NCBI RefSeq assembly: GCF_034190915.1
Contig: NW_026947485.1
Coordinates: forward strand, 52,453,337-52,517,336
Direction: 5' to 3'
Source of the DNA: Cavia porcellus
Taxonomy: Eukaryota > Chordata > Mammalia > Rodentia > Caviidae
Length of the DNA stretch: 64,000 nucleotides
Shown: positions 26,851 to 39,968 of the stretch, piece after piece
Layout: each line of letters starts with the position of its first letter
Numbering within the stretch: the first letter of the stretch is position 1
Notes under the pieces: generated by a model
Told to the model about the DNA's origin: nothing
Database searches by the model: none
What the model saw: the letters and a program-made list of their open reading frames with translations, nothing else
Made by a program: the position numbers and the translations under genes

Positions 26851-27210
26851 TAATTTTAAGATGCTTAAAACAAAAGAGGACAACGATTCTCCCTAGTTTC
26901 CTGGCAAGAGCATGCCACACATACCCGGAGGAAGAACTGTGAGAGGAAACTTCATTTCTATTCTAGAACACAGCTCAATGGTTGCCACTGGCCAATGGGA
27001 AAAACACAGTAGTCCATCAAAAATAACCCAAACTGAAACTAAACTATTAGTTTAATTTTGGAATAATTGATGATCAGAGCGCTCTCCATAGTTATCACCA
27101 AAGCATCTGAACTGCAGCCACACCAACATTTTGTTCCACATGTTGAAAAACAGGAAACTTTCTAGAGTTAAATGGACAACGAAAAACACTAAGCAAGGCA
27201 AACATCAGAA

Positions 27211-27410
27211 TGACGTGGTCCCTGTTCCTCTGCCTGAGGCACAGGCATTTGAAGTTCAAGACTAGCCTGGGAAACTTAGAAACACCTTGTCTCTAACTAA
27301 AATGAAATAAAATATAAAAGGGCCTTAAATACAGTACAGTAGTAGAGTGCTTGCCTAAAGTTGGAGGCTCTGGGTTCAATTCTCAATCCTGAAAAAGATA
27401 AAAAGAAGTG
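27211..27410 (+). mobile_element. Composite B1/ID-like SINE (B1-dID type)
   Basis: A B1-like half comes first (GAAGTTCAAGACTAGCCTGG, then ACACCTTGTCTCTAACTAA). After an A-rich linker there is an ID-like half (CAGTAGTAGAGTGCTTGCC, then GGGTTCAATTCTCAATCC) and an A-rich tail. B1-first, ID-second is the order known for B1-dID dimers in non-murine rodents such as squirrels and dormice, and is opposite to murine B4. Confidence 0.65.
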
Positions 27411-27419
27411 AGAAAAAGA

Positions 27420-29340
27420 GCTTGTTCTTAATACTCCTCTAAAAGATCAAATGATCACAAAGTATTAGAAAAAAAAAAATAATAATCTGCTAGATTTTCT
27501 AAGAACCAGAACCCAAAACCTACACATATCAGTCTTCACTAAAGGGTACTTATTTGGGGCTTCTTTATGGTTCTTTTATATAAAGTGAATTCTAAGGAAA
27601 ACCAAATAATACTTGTTGAAATGTACATTCAAAACAAGAGTGTTGCGGGAGAAATTTAAATTTAAGCCTCCTTCCTTATCATCAAGGTGAGAAATGCTCT
27701 AAGTACACAAACACCACACCTGAGTACCTGCTTTTCTTTCACTGTTTTGCATAAAGGCAGCATCCCTTGAAGTGATAAAATGGTATTCATTAAACAGTGA
27801 TCAGTGGAAAGTTGGCAAAGGCTAAGAAAAGAAATAATAAGAGTTTCTAATAGCAGCCTGTTGATGGTGATAAAAATTCAGATGATGCCAAGAGGAATAT
27901 TTCAAGTAGCAGGATGAGTGAGAAGGCATGATACGGCGGCTCCGTAAGAGGGACAAGTGTGAATTAGAGAACTGCTTGCTTTCTGCTGCCAATTAAGTGC
28001 TTACTATTATGAGAGCTAAAAACTCTTCAAAATGAATAAATGGGTTAAATAGAATGGGGATTACCATTTAAGTAGAGCATTCTAACTTTGCTTCAGATCA
28101 TGGGAATTCTATAAAATCACAAAGGAGAGAATTAACTGAACAAAATAGTCTAATTTAATGGGAAATTTATTTCAGAAGAGAAGCTAAGGAAAATTTCTGG
28201 AGTTAAGTAATGACATTTAGAATTAGGAGACATTATGTAAAAGCAATGTCCAAGAATAAAGTTAAGTAATAAAATTTTTCTCTAGAAAAATCAGAGATAG
28301 AGTCCTGAGGCATTTTATAAAGAGGAACAAAGAAAAATGTAAGCTCTTTATAGACAATAATTAGAAGAGTGAAATTTGACCTAAATTAAAGCAAAATATT
28401 ACATATGTTTAATCATAAGCTAAAGAACACAGTTTGCATACACACATACTTCCTTCTACCTTAAAAATCCCCCCAAGACTGAAATCAAAATGTTATTTCT
28501 GTTTTTTAGTCTAATTAAAACACATCATGTTGTCTATCACCTATTATCAGTACATGCATATTGCGGGTTAAGTAGAGAAATTAACATTAATTGAGAGTTT
28601 CATTTCACTGCAACATTTATGTTACCAAGTCACAGGCAAGGTGATCACTAATACAAGTAAAAATTTCAAGTTCTATACAGTACCGTATCTGATAATCTGA
28701 AGCAAAAAGTCACGGCCCTAGTACCCTCATAAAAAGAAGTTTTATAACTTGAAAATTTAATATCCATTCCAAAAATTAAATTATGTGCCAAAATATTTTT
28801 TCATAATATGAAAGCTTTGTAAATCTTGAAAGGATAAAAAAATCACAAAACAAAAAAAGAAACTTTAGAATGATAAAATTTCTTCACAAAACATCTTTTG
28901 GGTTCTACTTCTTTACTAATTTTATTTAATTTTTTAACAAACTTAAGTGGTTGAATTGTCTTTTCATAAATTTAAAACTGCTAAGAGAGAGTCACAGTGC
29001 ACATTCTTTGAGCAGATTGTGTGTGGCCTATTTAGTTGAAATGTTTGATTCCATATGGATTTCTTCTCTTTTATTTATTATTTCTAGAAAAAAATTTCTC
29101 TAATAAGTTAGTAACTCAGAGGCAACCAATTTGAAATCCAAGCCCCCAAAGACTCCAGTATCCCAGGTCTGCTGCCTACAATATTTTCTAAAATGAATAG
29201 GGAAGACACACAAAGCACAAACTTCAGTGTGAAGCATGAATTCAGTATGAACCACAAGAGGGTGGTCCACTGAGGTCAGGGTTAAAGTTCACATAATAAT
29301 TTGGAAATTATTCTCATCCTGGATCTCGTTTATGAAGCCT
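27420..29340. other. Intron 2 DNA, unique-looking
   Basis: No gene and no repeat recognised. 27880-28130 contains an isolated CpG-bearing stretch (GATACGGCGGCTCCGTAAGA) within AT-rich DNA and could be a conserved noncoding element. Confidence 0.3.
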
Positions 29341-29349
29341 GAGAATACA

Positions 29350-30060
29350 CCCTTTAATTAGAATGCAATTTCCAAAGCAGCCACTCCCTTGACTTTCCAG
29401 AGCTCGGTTATTCTCAGCAACAAAAAGCAAAAACAGCCTCATCACACTGACAGCTAACAGTCCTCTCTAAATTATGCCTTAAATGTCCCACAAAGAAGGC
29501 AGCAGGAATCCAGGACAACAGAGGCGTGAGCTGCCAGCCCTCCGTAACCACTTTTAAGAATAAAGAAAAACTCATATTCAACAGAGTTCCTCTTCTTCAC
29601 TGCCTGCTTATGCAGCTGAACTGTCCCATGGAAGCTTGGAAAAAAGAGTGGGTTGTACATTTGAATATGTTCCCACACCCCAGCCGGTCTCATTTTTCTG
29701 ATGATCCCTCTATCCAGCCAACCAGGGAAACTGACATCAATTCCGTGAGAGCCAGCTGTCCGCCTCTTCCATGGTGCTCAGGGAGCCACACAGGACTCCT
29801 GGAACAGGAGCCACGCCAGACCTGACTCACCACAGATGTTCTCTCCCTCCCCCACGCGCCCTGGGCCAGAGGCTTCCTTTCAAGGCCCATTGTTATTACT
29901 GAAGATTTACTGGGCTTCAGATAGGAGCTACACGTTGAAGTAAGGTGCAGACACTTATCTCCCCTAAACTCAGCATTGAGAGACATACAGATTGAATTAC
30001 AGGAGATGGCCAGAGTCTGTGCGGAAGACCAGAGGGAAAGTCCTTGCCACAAAGAATCCA
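29350..30060. other. GC-raised segment of intron 2, possible regulatory element
   Basis: Base composition rises over about 700 bp compared with both sides. Overlapping open frames of 99 (plus) and 120 codons (minus) occur here because stops are rarer. Neither has recognisable protein similarity or splice support. It lies about 2.3-3 kb downstream of exon 2 in gene order. Confidence 0.3.
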
Positions 30061-30533
30061 GTGTCTACTGTAATAGCTGTTTCAAATGCTATCCAGAATC
30101 GAGTTAAGTTTGAAGATGATATAAAATGTTCCACTTCTGCAATTCCAGATATCAATTTTACCTCTCTAAATCCAAAAAAGTGCCTAGAAAATTGTGGCTT
30201 GGAAAATAACAGAAAAAGGAGTTTCTGAAAATTGTAATCTGAATGCACAGTCAGATATGACTTATAAACATCTAGAAATGCTTACTGTTTCTAGCTGGAG
30301 AGGCACCACTTACTTTGGCCATTATTTGTATACCATTCATCTGTTAATATTCCTCACAGCCTCTCAGATGGAGCAATCATCTTTCTATCTCTGCCTTCTG
30401 TGCTACTGGTAGGAAACTCAATGTGCTCCCGAATGCTCCAGTGTCCCATGGCACAGATTGCATCATTTTCTCAACAAAGAAACTATTTCTAGCAACATTT
30501 TTTATCACTATTTATTTAACCAGTATGGACAGG

Positions 30534-30590
30534 GTGGAGAGAGAAGGAGGGAGAGAGAGAGGGAGACAGATACAGAGACAGAGAGAAATT
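30534..30590. repeat. GA-rich low-complexity tract
   Basis: Runs of GAGA, GGGA and GACAGA from GGAGAGAGAAGGAGG to GACAGAGAGAAA. Confidence 0.8.
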
Positions 30591-31944
30591 TGCTTTAAAT
30601 CCATTCTCTTAAACAGTATGGAATCTGTTACTGAATTGAGTTTCACCAAGTAGCACAAACAAATTTAGTAAACAAACATGATTTTTCATATACTTATGTA
30701 ACAAGTGTCTGTGTTTTATTTTTATCCTGAGATTTTACTGATACTATGCTAGAGTAGGCCTGGGTAAAGGAGTTCAGCAAAATAAATCAGTTAAATAAAA
30801 CACATCACATTATGTTGAGAGTAAGAGACACAATTCCTACTTTTCAACAGATGTAATTAAAAATGCCTTGCAAAATTTTTCTAGTACCCACTACTTCTAA
30901 TAAATCACCAACAACATATGCCAGAATCTCAAAAAACCTTAAATTTCACAATAGCAGAGTTGATATATAGATAATAAATGATCAATTTATGTTTTGAGAC
31001 AAAGATGTAAAGATATATGTGAAATCACCTTTATTTAATTCTTCAGGATTCAGCAATAAAAGCTACATAAATCTTACTCCTCAAAAGTTTCTGAGTTTCA
31101 TTTCCTTCCTTTCCATTTGCTTTCCCAAGAAAAAAGTGTATCAAAGTAAAAACAATTCTAAAATTAAACTAAAACACACTCATTTTTAGAGCTTTTGTTT
31201 AAAAACTGGAAATTCCCTTCTTAGTGTTTTTACTGTTACTGTTTGTATTCTATGAATACTGTTACTGTTTGTATTTCTCCGCATCCCTCTCTTTTTCCCC
31301 ACCTTACTTTGTTTGATTTTTATTTTGGGCCAGACAGTAGTATTCTAAAAGTAAGGAATATTACAACTTTCTAAACATTGCAAAATGTAACACACACACA
31401 TACACACTCACAAAAAATAGCCTATATAAATGAAATTGTCTGAATGGATCAATTGAATTTAAATAAATAAAATAAAACTTGATTGCTAGAAATGAATTCT
31501 TCACTACCTACTTTGCAAAACTGAGAATGAGACATGGTAATTCAGTTACCTTTAAGAGAAATTTCAAAAGAACTCTATAGTGTTGCTCTGTGCATTTAAA
31601 TATTTGATATATAAAATAGCGATATCGCAAATTCACCTTAACACACCTAGGGGAACTTATCAACCAGGACACAGGCTCGCTGTAGGGGATGGAAGGCAGA
31701 ATCTCACACAGAATCACCATTCTGAACAGCACTCAAAAGCCACGGGTATTTCAAGGCACAGTCAGAATGCAGCAAAATACTGACATTTCTGTATTATTCT
31801 ACAGAGCAATCTCAGAAAGTGAGAAAGTATCAAAATGAAGACACAAACAAATGCTGCTCAATAGTAATTGAAAAATAAAAAGATCTGAAATTCACTGGCT
31901 ACAAAACTAGACACCACAATACCATCACCAATAGCCAAAGTGTT

Positions 31945-32070
31945 TCTTTTTTTTTTTTTCCCCGCTGTTTGTTTTCACTTTTTTTGTTTGTTTGTTTTTG
32001 TACCAGGAATCAAACTCAGGACCTTGTGCTTTCCAGGCAGGCACTTATGGCCCCAGCTATATGCCTGGCC
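31945..32070 (-). mobile_element. ID-type SINE
   Basis: On the minus strand it reads GGCCATAAGTGCCTGCCTGG, then AAAGCACAAGGTCCTGAG, then TTTGATTCCTGGTAC and an A-rich tail (the T run at 31947-31960). It lies in intron 2, only about 320 bp beyond the exon 2 donor, in the sense orientation of MDFIC. Confidence 0.8.
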
Positions 32071-32392
32071 TTCTTTCTTCTTTTTCTAAAGTTCCATTGT
32101 CTACATTTCCTTAAGGTTGTTTGATTCCTGCTGAGTTGTTGCTCAGTAAAGAACTAAGAAGTTCACACAAATCTCTCTGAGAATCTAATCCAGAATATAC
32201 AAATCAATTCATCCTTTCTTAAAGAAATAATGGAAGCTGATCAAATTATTCATATGCCAGTTTTAGCTCTGAAATTTAAAATACTTTCAAGTAAATTCTT
32301 AATTTGTAGATCTGTAGTTATATGAGTATTAACTGAGCATGTTATCATAGTACATTCCCTAATCACCTACATTTTGTCTTTGAAATACTTAC

Positions 32393-32515
32393 TTCTGATG
32401 AGTTCACCATCTGAAGGATTTTCCCACAACGACTGATCTTGACTCTCTCCAGATGTGAAGTGGCTATTGGTAGGTTGAGTTGTATCTTTCTCAGTTTGGT
32501 CTTTATTACATTTTT
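32393..32515 (-). CDS. MDFIC: MDFIC coding exon 2
   Basis: A 123-bp internal exon on the minus strand. The acceptor is a T-rich tract ending ATTCAG (AG at 32517-32516). The donor is CAGAA|GTAAGT (GT at 32392-32391). It is phase 1 at both ends: two bases, 40 full codons, one base. The translation starts KCNKDQTEKDTTQ, continues through NSHFTSGES and ends NPSDGELIR. This follows the human MDFIC order (KCDKDNTEKD, then NSHFTHGE, then NPSDGELIR) with conservative changes. The segment is hydrophilic and probably disordered, linking the N-terminus to the distant I-mfa domain. The exon is too short to stand out as a long open frame; splice signals, phase and protein similarity identify it. The next exon should begin by completing a Thr codon and lies beyond the left edge or was missed. 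Confidence 0.92.
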
Positions 32516-32639
32516 CTGAATAAAAAAGAATACATATTTATCATTGTTGAATGTTACATGATTTTCTCTAATTCTCTATATTACAGTTTTTCTTAATGTA
32601 TCTCAATCTATCACAATTTAAGGAAACCGGAGGAGACAC

Positions 32640-33560
32640 ATTGCCTCAATAATATTTATTCAGTAAACACTTACGTTGTACATTAGAGAAAGAGATATTC
32701 ACAGTAAACAATGCATTAGAATTATAGTAAATAAGTAATTTTAACGTAGCAAGCGATCTGCCATGATAAAGAAACAAGGAAAGGTTACACAAAGATGAAA
32801 GTGAGTGAGTCTATATGGGTAGGGGGCAGCTATGTCACAGAAAGCATCAAAGGAGACGAGAGTCCAATGAATGGTGGAGATGAAAGTCGGACTGCAGTTC
32901 AATGAGAAGTGACTGAGTAGTGAGGAGGTAGAAAGCAAGTACAGAGTTCTCTCTGTAGACATTTAGGAAAAAAGTCAAAGAATGTATAATGCATCCTCAG
33001 AGAAGAAGGCTGTTGAGGATGAGAGATTTATATGGGGGTTTATGAGATCTCGGGGGAAAGCCAATATGTGAGGAAATGTAGTCTTGTTGGGAACGTAAGT
33101 CAAACAAAAGCAACCTCTAACACCAGGTAAAATGCATGCTATGAAAGGCCCCGAGCACTAAAGAGGTTCAAAGGAAGGGAAAAAAACTCATCAGGATTCA
33201 GAGATCAAGAAAGATACTATAAAAAAAGGTGCATGTTGGATGGTCTTTAAAAGATTAGGGTTTCAAAAAGCCCAGATGGGAGAAATGTGGAAGAACAGCA
33301 TGGGAAAACTCCAAAGGTAGTCACTTGGGCAAAGGTTCCAACTTTTTGGGCTGTGAAGTACTTTCAGGGCGACATTAGAAATAAGGCTCTATGGGTTTGA
33401 TCCCTGGTTTAAAAAGACGACGACTAGAGGTGTGATTAGAAAAAGAGTGTGGGTATTTAACGCCAAGGTGAGAAATCTGGACCTAATTTAAAAACAAGAT
33501 AAATAAGTAAAAGTACCCAGTGGAGATTTAGGAGATGCCTAAGCAATACCATGTAGTAGG
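32640..33560 (+). mobile_element. L2-like ancient LINE remnant
   Basis: Opens with AATATTTATTCAGTAAACAC (compare the L2 wording TATTTATTGAGCACCTAC) and continues as a purine-rich non-coding stretch with GGAGACGAGAG, GATGAAAGTCGG and GAGAAATCTGGAC. At about 33380-33415 the phrase GGGTTTGATCCCTGGT is like an ID B-box and tail and may be a separate fragment. Family by resemblance only. Confidence 0.35.
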
Positions 33561-34589
33561 AAGATTAATAAATTTTTGCACAACAATGGCTCTCAATTTT
33601 TTTTTATCTTGGAAAGTTTTATTGAAAATTAAAGCAGATTCCTGAGCCGAACCAACAATATAGGGCTGGACATGAACAAGTTCTTAATCTGAATTTGATG
33701 GCAAAACCTACCGACTAGGAGAATAACTTACTAATTATAAATCGATGTGTGTGTGTGACACAGTAGATGTTTAGGAATTGGACAAGGTGATGGGGATACA
33801 ATAAATCGTGAGATGCAGCCCAGGCCTTCTTTCATAGAGAGTACAGTGTAGTGCATGAGCTCAGTACTGGCTATTTAAATTTGCAAGCCAGAAAAAAATA
33901 AAAAAGGTACAACTAGAAACAGTCATCTTCCTGAAAATTGATTGAAGACTTTTGAATTAATGAACTCACCAAAAGAGTGAATACGTTGAGTATTAAGAAC
34001 AGTCTGCACAATTGTAAAGCAGTTAGAAAAGTAAGAGAAGCAGGATGATGTCTAACTATAGAAGAAAAGAAAGGAAACAGACTCGAACAGTTGTTAGTCA
34101 ACCGTGTTAACAATTTCAGTGGAAGGAAAATTTTCTGCACATGCAAAAATTTCTCATGTACCATGGGAATTTTGCTGAAAAGTTCTGCCACAAAACACAT
34201 TTTAACACATTAAAATAGATGGAAAAGAACTCGGGAGTCAATTCAGAGGTTGAGATTTCAAAAAGGGGCCTCAATTCTGCATATTTTCAGAAATCAAAAT
34301 CATACTCAAATAGCAGTAAAATATAAATAAAAAGCATGCTAAACCAACATATTCTAGATTTATGTAACATTTACACAGCATTATCATAAGGAAAATGTAA
34401 TCTTCTTGGGATATGTTAGTTTCAATTAAAATCTCTACTTTTCTAAACAAGTCCAGAAATCTTCCACTGCTATGGTCAACTCAAGCCCTTTCTGAGATTA
34501 TCAATAAAAGAGATTTCTATGCAAATTCACTAGTACACATGAACTAGCTTGTCAGTAGATTCCACATTTGCTGCTACTGTTATGTAGCT

Positions 34590-34725
34590 GCCAGCCGCCA
34601 GGTGTCATGCTAGTAGGCTTGATTCAATTAGTAACTTTAATTGAAGCTGAATGAAATTAATTATATAATTTTGAGCTGTTCAAGTTTAATTCCATTAAAA
34701 TTAATTCATGAAACCAAGGCATTAT
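34590..34725. promoter_or_regulatory. Candidate conserved element rich in homeodomain-type sites
   Basis: An E-box (CAGGTG in CCGCCAGGTGTC) is followed by a dense run of TAAT/ATTA cores: CAATTAGTAAC, TTAATTGAAG, AAATTAATTATA, CCATTAAAATTAATTC. It resembles no repeat I know. Enhancers of developmental genes often look like this, but nothing here proves activity. Confidence 0.3.
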
Positions 34726-36509
34726 GAAGCATTGCTGACTAAAAGAAAATAGGTATGAATAAAGCCTCTAGACACACTTGACTCATACTTGAATCATGTC
34801 CAATATTCGAGTGCTAAACATAGACCCTCTCGACTCTACTCTGAATAAATGAAAATGCCATGTGGGTCCATCCATATACACAGGCATTTACAATTATGTA
34901 AGCCACTCTTGGAGAGAAAGGGAAGATCTCACTGCTCTAAATTTTTATTAGGAGATAGTTTATTGTAAGTTTTTTTTTTTTTTCTTAAAAAAATTTATTT
35001 ATCTAGTAAATGGTACACTTACATGATTCCAAATCTTAAATCAAAAAAAGGAAAAGAAAAATATCATTTTGTCCCATTATATTCAAATCTGTTCAAATAT
35101 ATGTAATTACTACTACATCACAATCATCAATCTATCCAACTTTGCTTCCTTTGAAAACTAAATGATTAAGAAGTTGGTATCCTGGCTTTTGCTGTGACCC
35201 ACAGCACCAATCCCAAAGCAAGACTCAGAAAGAGACCAGCTAAAACTTTAAATTGCTTTTGCCAATTCTATACTTGTATAAACTGCACCACTGTGACCAC
35301 TTGACTCTTTTCATGTATATTATTTCATTAATACTTTTAAAATATTTTCTTAGTTTAGCAGAATGCTCCGATGGCAGCTTCATAGATGGTGGGCATTTAC
35401 CTATATCACTGAATAAATGTACTGAACAGATAGTGGGATATGATGATAGTCAATTATAAGACAAGAACCACAATATCCAAACACAGAACCAACCTTACCA
35501 CAGCTTTCAGTGGCAGAGTCAACCACTACTCTCTAGGACGATACAATGTCAATTCTAACAACAGGTTTCTATTAGCTTGTAGGCTTGCTGTGTCACTTCT
35601 GAACTGAGAGTCAAAGACATAGTCTTGGTTTAATCACTTCCATCCTAGATATACTGAGATTTGTAGCTGCAATTGAAGGACAATGTGAGCTGGAAAGGCA
35701 TGGCCATAGGCAATGGGGTAATTCCAGTGAGGGGGAACATCAGTTTACACTTTTCCATAAGGTACTTACATACCCATCTAAGTGGTGCACCTCTCCAATA
35801 CACAAGCTTTCTCTTGAAAAGGGGCCTCCATCATCTCAACTGTTCTTGTAAGCCTTGGCTCTGTGTCAGAACCACTTATAAAGCTCTTTACTTATAAGAT
35901 GCATAGTTCCCAAATTCAGAGGTCCACTTCAGCTGGTATTGGTGAGTGGAAGCATAAATTAATCATGATGGATGTTTAAGTTTGAAGAACACTGTTTTAA
36001 GTAAGCTGTTCTCCTATACTCCATAACTATTTTTAAAAAAACCTAGAAGAGCATTTTAATATTGAGATATATATTCTGTTACTTATCACCCTGTGACAAG
36101 ATTTTGAATAATCAGAAAATGAAATCTTACCTACTCATCTAATTAAGAGGTATTTATATCTATCTTCGTGTCAGGACAACCAAGAAAACACAAAAGCTGA
36201 ATTATTTGTAATACTAACTAGTTTTACTAATAGATGGGATTCAAGAATACGCTTCCTATGCTTTTAAATATGCTTTTAAAATAAAAGTTGAAGACATTTC
36301 TAAAGTACAACTATATTAAAGGACAGTCATGGGTATCTTCCCCCAAAAGGCTGGCTCTTGAGCCTTTCAGTATGCCTCATTTGGACACAGTTGTGGGAGA
36401 GAATTTGTGTGTGAAGAAAACATTAGGTCTGCAATAAATCTTCCAGCTACAAAGATCAAAACACACACAAACATAAAACAATCCAGCAACTTCAAAACAG
36501 AGAACAGTG

Positions 36510-36680
36510 AAAACTGCCCTGGGTCATAATTCTGGCCCAAAGGTCAACCAGCTGCATGACCAGAACCCTGCCTCATTCCCTTCATCCTCTTCCTCAGGAA
36601 ATGAGAGTAATGAACTTCATGATGGCAGAGGTCTTTCTGGCTCTCAAAATCTGTAAATCTGACAGTCCAGGGCAGAACAG
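36510..36680 (+). mobile_element. MIR-family remnant
   Basis: CTGCATGACCAGAACCCTG, CATCCTCTTCCTCAGGAAAT, GAGAGTAATGAAC and GTCTTTCTGGCTCTCAAAAT follow the MIR/MIR3 order in plus orientation. Confidence 0.45.
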
Positions 36681-37969
36681 AGACAAGATCTCCTATACAC
36701 CCTGAAAATTATTCTTAATAGAGTACAGCACATCAGAGAAAAGCCTTCAAAAGGCATTGGATTTTAGTTAATTCTGAGAAAGTCACAAGCATTAATTAAG
36801 AAAAAAAACACAGAAAAAATACAGATTCTAAAAGGGCAATTTAAATGTAATACATTCCACTCAAAAATAACTATCTTACATAATCAATATCTTTTATTTT
36901 ACTATTTTTCTTTAAAAAAGAATAAATAATAAGAAGCAATCTACTTCAATCTTGACTATACCTACTAGGGAAAACTGGGAAAAATTCAAGTTAATAGAAT
37001 TTCCTTTTAATTTAAAATTCTATGCTGTTTTATGTCTGGAGTTATCAAATATAAAGCCTTGATAGTGATACTTACCTCACAAAATAGAAGAACCAAAAAA
37101 TAAGATAATGATTAACAAGACACAAAAATTTAAGAATACCTAATGAATTGCATGGTAATTTTCATAAAATATTATGAAAGCCACTAACATGCTGGTATAT
37201 AGTAGCTAGGCAAGTTTTAAAGATGAAAATGCCTTTTGTTTTTGTTAAAAGAAAATGTTGGTTATCTTTCATTTAATCTTCAAACCCATTTATCATATAA
37301 TAAGAAAATATTAGCTGAGTTTAATGCATGAGAAACACAGTAAGTCTCCAAGTCAGATATCCAACTAAAAATATGAGACTTTAGTGGAGAGCTGGGAAGG
37401 TAATTTCCAGTCCTACCTAGGAGAGAGCTCTACCGCAGTACTTAGTTCTCCTTCAAAATTTTAAACAATCACAGCTCACATGAGATAATATTCTACTCTT
37501 AGTCAGTTTGGTACACCACTAGGTTGTCCTTTATTTTGAATATAAATCTGCCATCAGGTAGCCAACGACTAGTCCTAGTCCTGCCCTTTGTAGGTAAAAA
37601 GAGTAAGCTTAACTTTTTATATAATACTGCTGTTCAAAGTATCTATGAGGGATACTTTGTCCCATCAATGAATGACCAATCGAATATAATATGCCAACAG
37701 TAGAATGCTTTTGACAAACAATGGAAACAGAAGAACTTCAGAAGGCTGCTTCAAGATGACAGAACTTACTTGTTAAATATCTAGCCATAGACATTCAATT
37801 GCACTTTTACAAATACAAACTTCTGAACACAATGGAGTTTCTCATTAAATAGGAACTGCCATTTAAAATTCTAAATATATGAAACTTTTATTATGAATAA
37901 AGTAATTATCCTCAGGGACTCTAAACACAAAATACTGCCTCTAAGTTTTACTCTTTACTAGAGAAGGGT

Positions 37970-38215
37970 TTAGGACTGCAGGCTCTGACCTCCGGGAGCC
38001 ATGGGTCACTATTAATAATGTGGATTCTGGGCAAGGTAATCCATGTTAGACTCTTCATTCTTAAAGTGGGAATCAAAGCAGTACCTGCCTCAGGTGGATT
38101 TCAAAATAAATGGAATCATGCCTATAAACCTGAGTGTCTGGTTTATAGCAAACGCTCCTCCACACTGCCTAGGATTATTATGTTAAGTGTTATTACAGTA
38201 AGCATCTTCTGAAAT
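37970..38215 (+). mobile_element. MIR SINE remnant
   Basis: GGCTCTGACCTCCGGGAGCC, GGGCAAGGTAAT, AGTGGGAATC, AGTACCTGCCTCAGG, then TGGTTTATAGCAAACGCTC track nearly the whole MIR consensus in plus orientation, including the CATAGTAAGCGCTCAATAAA end. Confidence 0.65.
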
Positions 38216-39696
38216 CCTACCATAAACATGTCATAGACAGGCTTTTGAGATTGAGGACAGTTACCTTCTTATTAATAGCTATATGAAAATCCATAAAAGC
38301 AATCTGTCTCCAGATTGAACAAGGAAATAAGAATTGAATAAGGCACTATTTCTTCTGAGAATCTCTGTGTGGTGTTTTGCTTTGTTTTGTTTTCTTCTTC
38401 TTCCCCTTATGGTCAATGAAACTGAGGCAAAAGAACATTTTTTTAAACTCAAATTTATAAACAAAATTGAATTACTGAGTTTGACCCTATAGTCTACATC
38501 TGTACATTTTGATTTTTCCCCATTAATTTTCTAGTCTGCCTATGTTTTCTATTATTTTGTTCTAATCTTTTCTCTAAATGGACTCATTTGAGCCATCTCA
38601 AATATTCTGCTGAAACAGGCAGACAAAAGTGTGTATAAATTCACAAATCAAACAGCAAATACATTTTCTACTTGTCACACATATTTTATTTACTTTGTGA
38701 AAGATGATGCTGCTCCACAGAAATCTTTAGAAAACCACATAAAACTTTTACAGTGTAAAATATATTTTGATAGAAAATAGTACAAGTGGCTATGTGCTTA
38801 AATTTTAGAACTTTTGCATAATTAAGTCTCATAGATGATAATCTGTGACATAATTTATAATCTGTAAAATCTAGATATTGTTACTTTTCAAAAACCTATA
38901 TTCAGATATCCTTTATATATAAAAAATGGTTTGAATAATTTTATTTTTATTCTTCCATTCAAGAACCAGGATTGCTAGACAATCTATATGTAATCCAGTT
39001 TATGAAATCTTAAGTAATCTGAGCATGAAGCTTCTGGGAAAAGTAAAAATATCTGGGTCCATATTTCCCAGAGGCTCAGAACCATGTGTATATTATACAA
39101 ATACTCTCCAAATGTAACCTTTAAAAAGCCAAAGATAAAGCAGCTTTCAGAAAGACCTGAGGCTCTGGAATTTCATTTCTTCTTTGATCCAAAAAAAGAA
39201 AAAAAAAAGAGAAAAACCACTCAAATCCAATGATCTTTAAAAATAATGCCAACTAAACTTACTTTGCTTAACAGTCCAAAATGAATTAAAATCTCACTAT
39301 CCAAAAAACACATGTTATGATTATGAAGTCATTTTAACAGATGATAGACCATTTGCATAAAAATTCATGCTTTCATAAACACAAAAAAGTTATGTAATCA
39401 CAGATACACTATAAATGTTCATGGAATGTTTAAATCACTTAATTTATTGTTACCAGTATTTTGAAATATGCTAAGACTTCTGAGCATATTCTAAAATGCA
39501 CACCTTGAGAGAGTTTCATATGTTCATACAAGATTACGGCATGATTAGATTCTAAAGAATGAAAAAAATGGTATTGACTCAGTTTAATTTACAGGCTTAG
39601 GGTTGCTCAAGAAGAGAAAGACATACACCCAAAAAAGCAGTAAATAATATACAATTGCATATGAATATGCAAGGAATAAATAAACAGTAACCACAT

Positions 39697-39792
39697 TTTT
39701 ATTTTTTATTTATTTACTTTTGTGTCAAGAACTGAACTCAGAACTTTGTGCTTGGCAAGCAGGCACTTGCACCACTGAGTTATATTCCTGGC
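39697..39792 (-). mobile_element. ID-type SINE
   Basis: On the minus strand: GGCCAGGAATATAACTCAGT, then GGTGCAAGTGCCTGCTTGCC, then AAGCACAAAGTTCTGAG and a TTGACAC/A-rich end. Imperfect flanking repeats (CAGTAACCA and CAGTAAACCA). Confidence 0.75.
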
Positions 39793-39921
39793 CAGTAAAC
39801 CATAGTTTTAAATATATTGCAATACATTAGGGTTCTAAATCAATACGGAGATGGGGAATCAAATCTACACTTTCCACTTTTAAAAAAGGTAAAGAGGTTA
39901 GATAACAATCCGATAGGGACA

Positions 39922-39968
39922 CCAAAATACATTACCTCAGTCTCCAAAATACATTATTACCTCAGTCT
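39922..39968. repeat. Two-copy tandem duplication
   Basis: The unit CCAAAATACATTACCTCAG (then TCT) at 39922-39943 is repeated at 39944-39968 with a 3-bp insertion (ATT). Confidence 0.85.

Noticed and set aside
1..32392. MDFIC exon 3 or the I-mfa Cys-rich domain inside intron 2
   Set aside because: I looked on the minus strand for the expected Ser/Gln-rich and Cys-rich coding segments and found none. A diverged short exon could still have been missed by eye.
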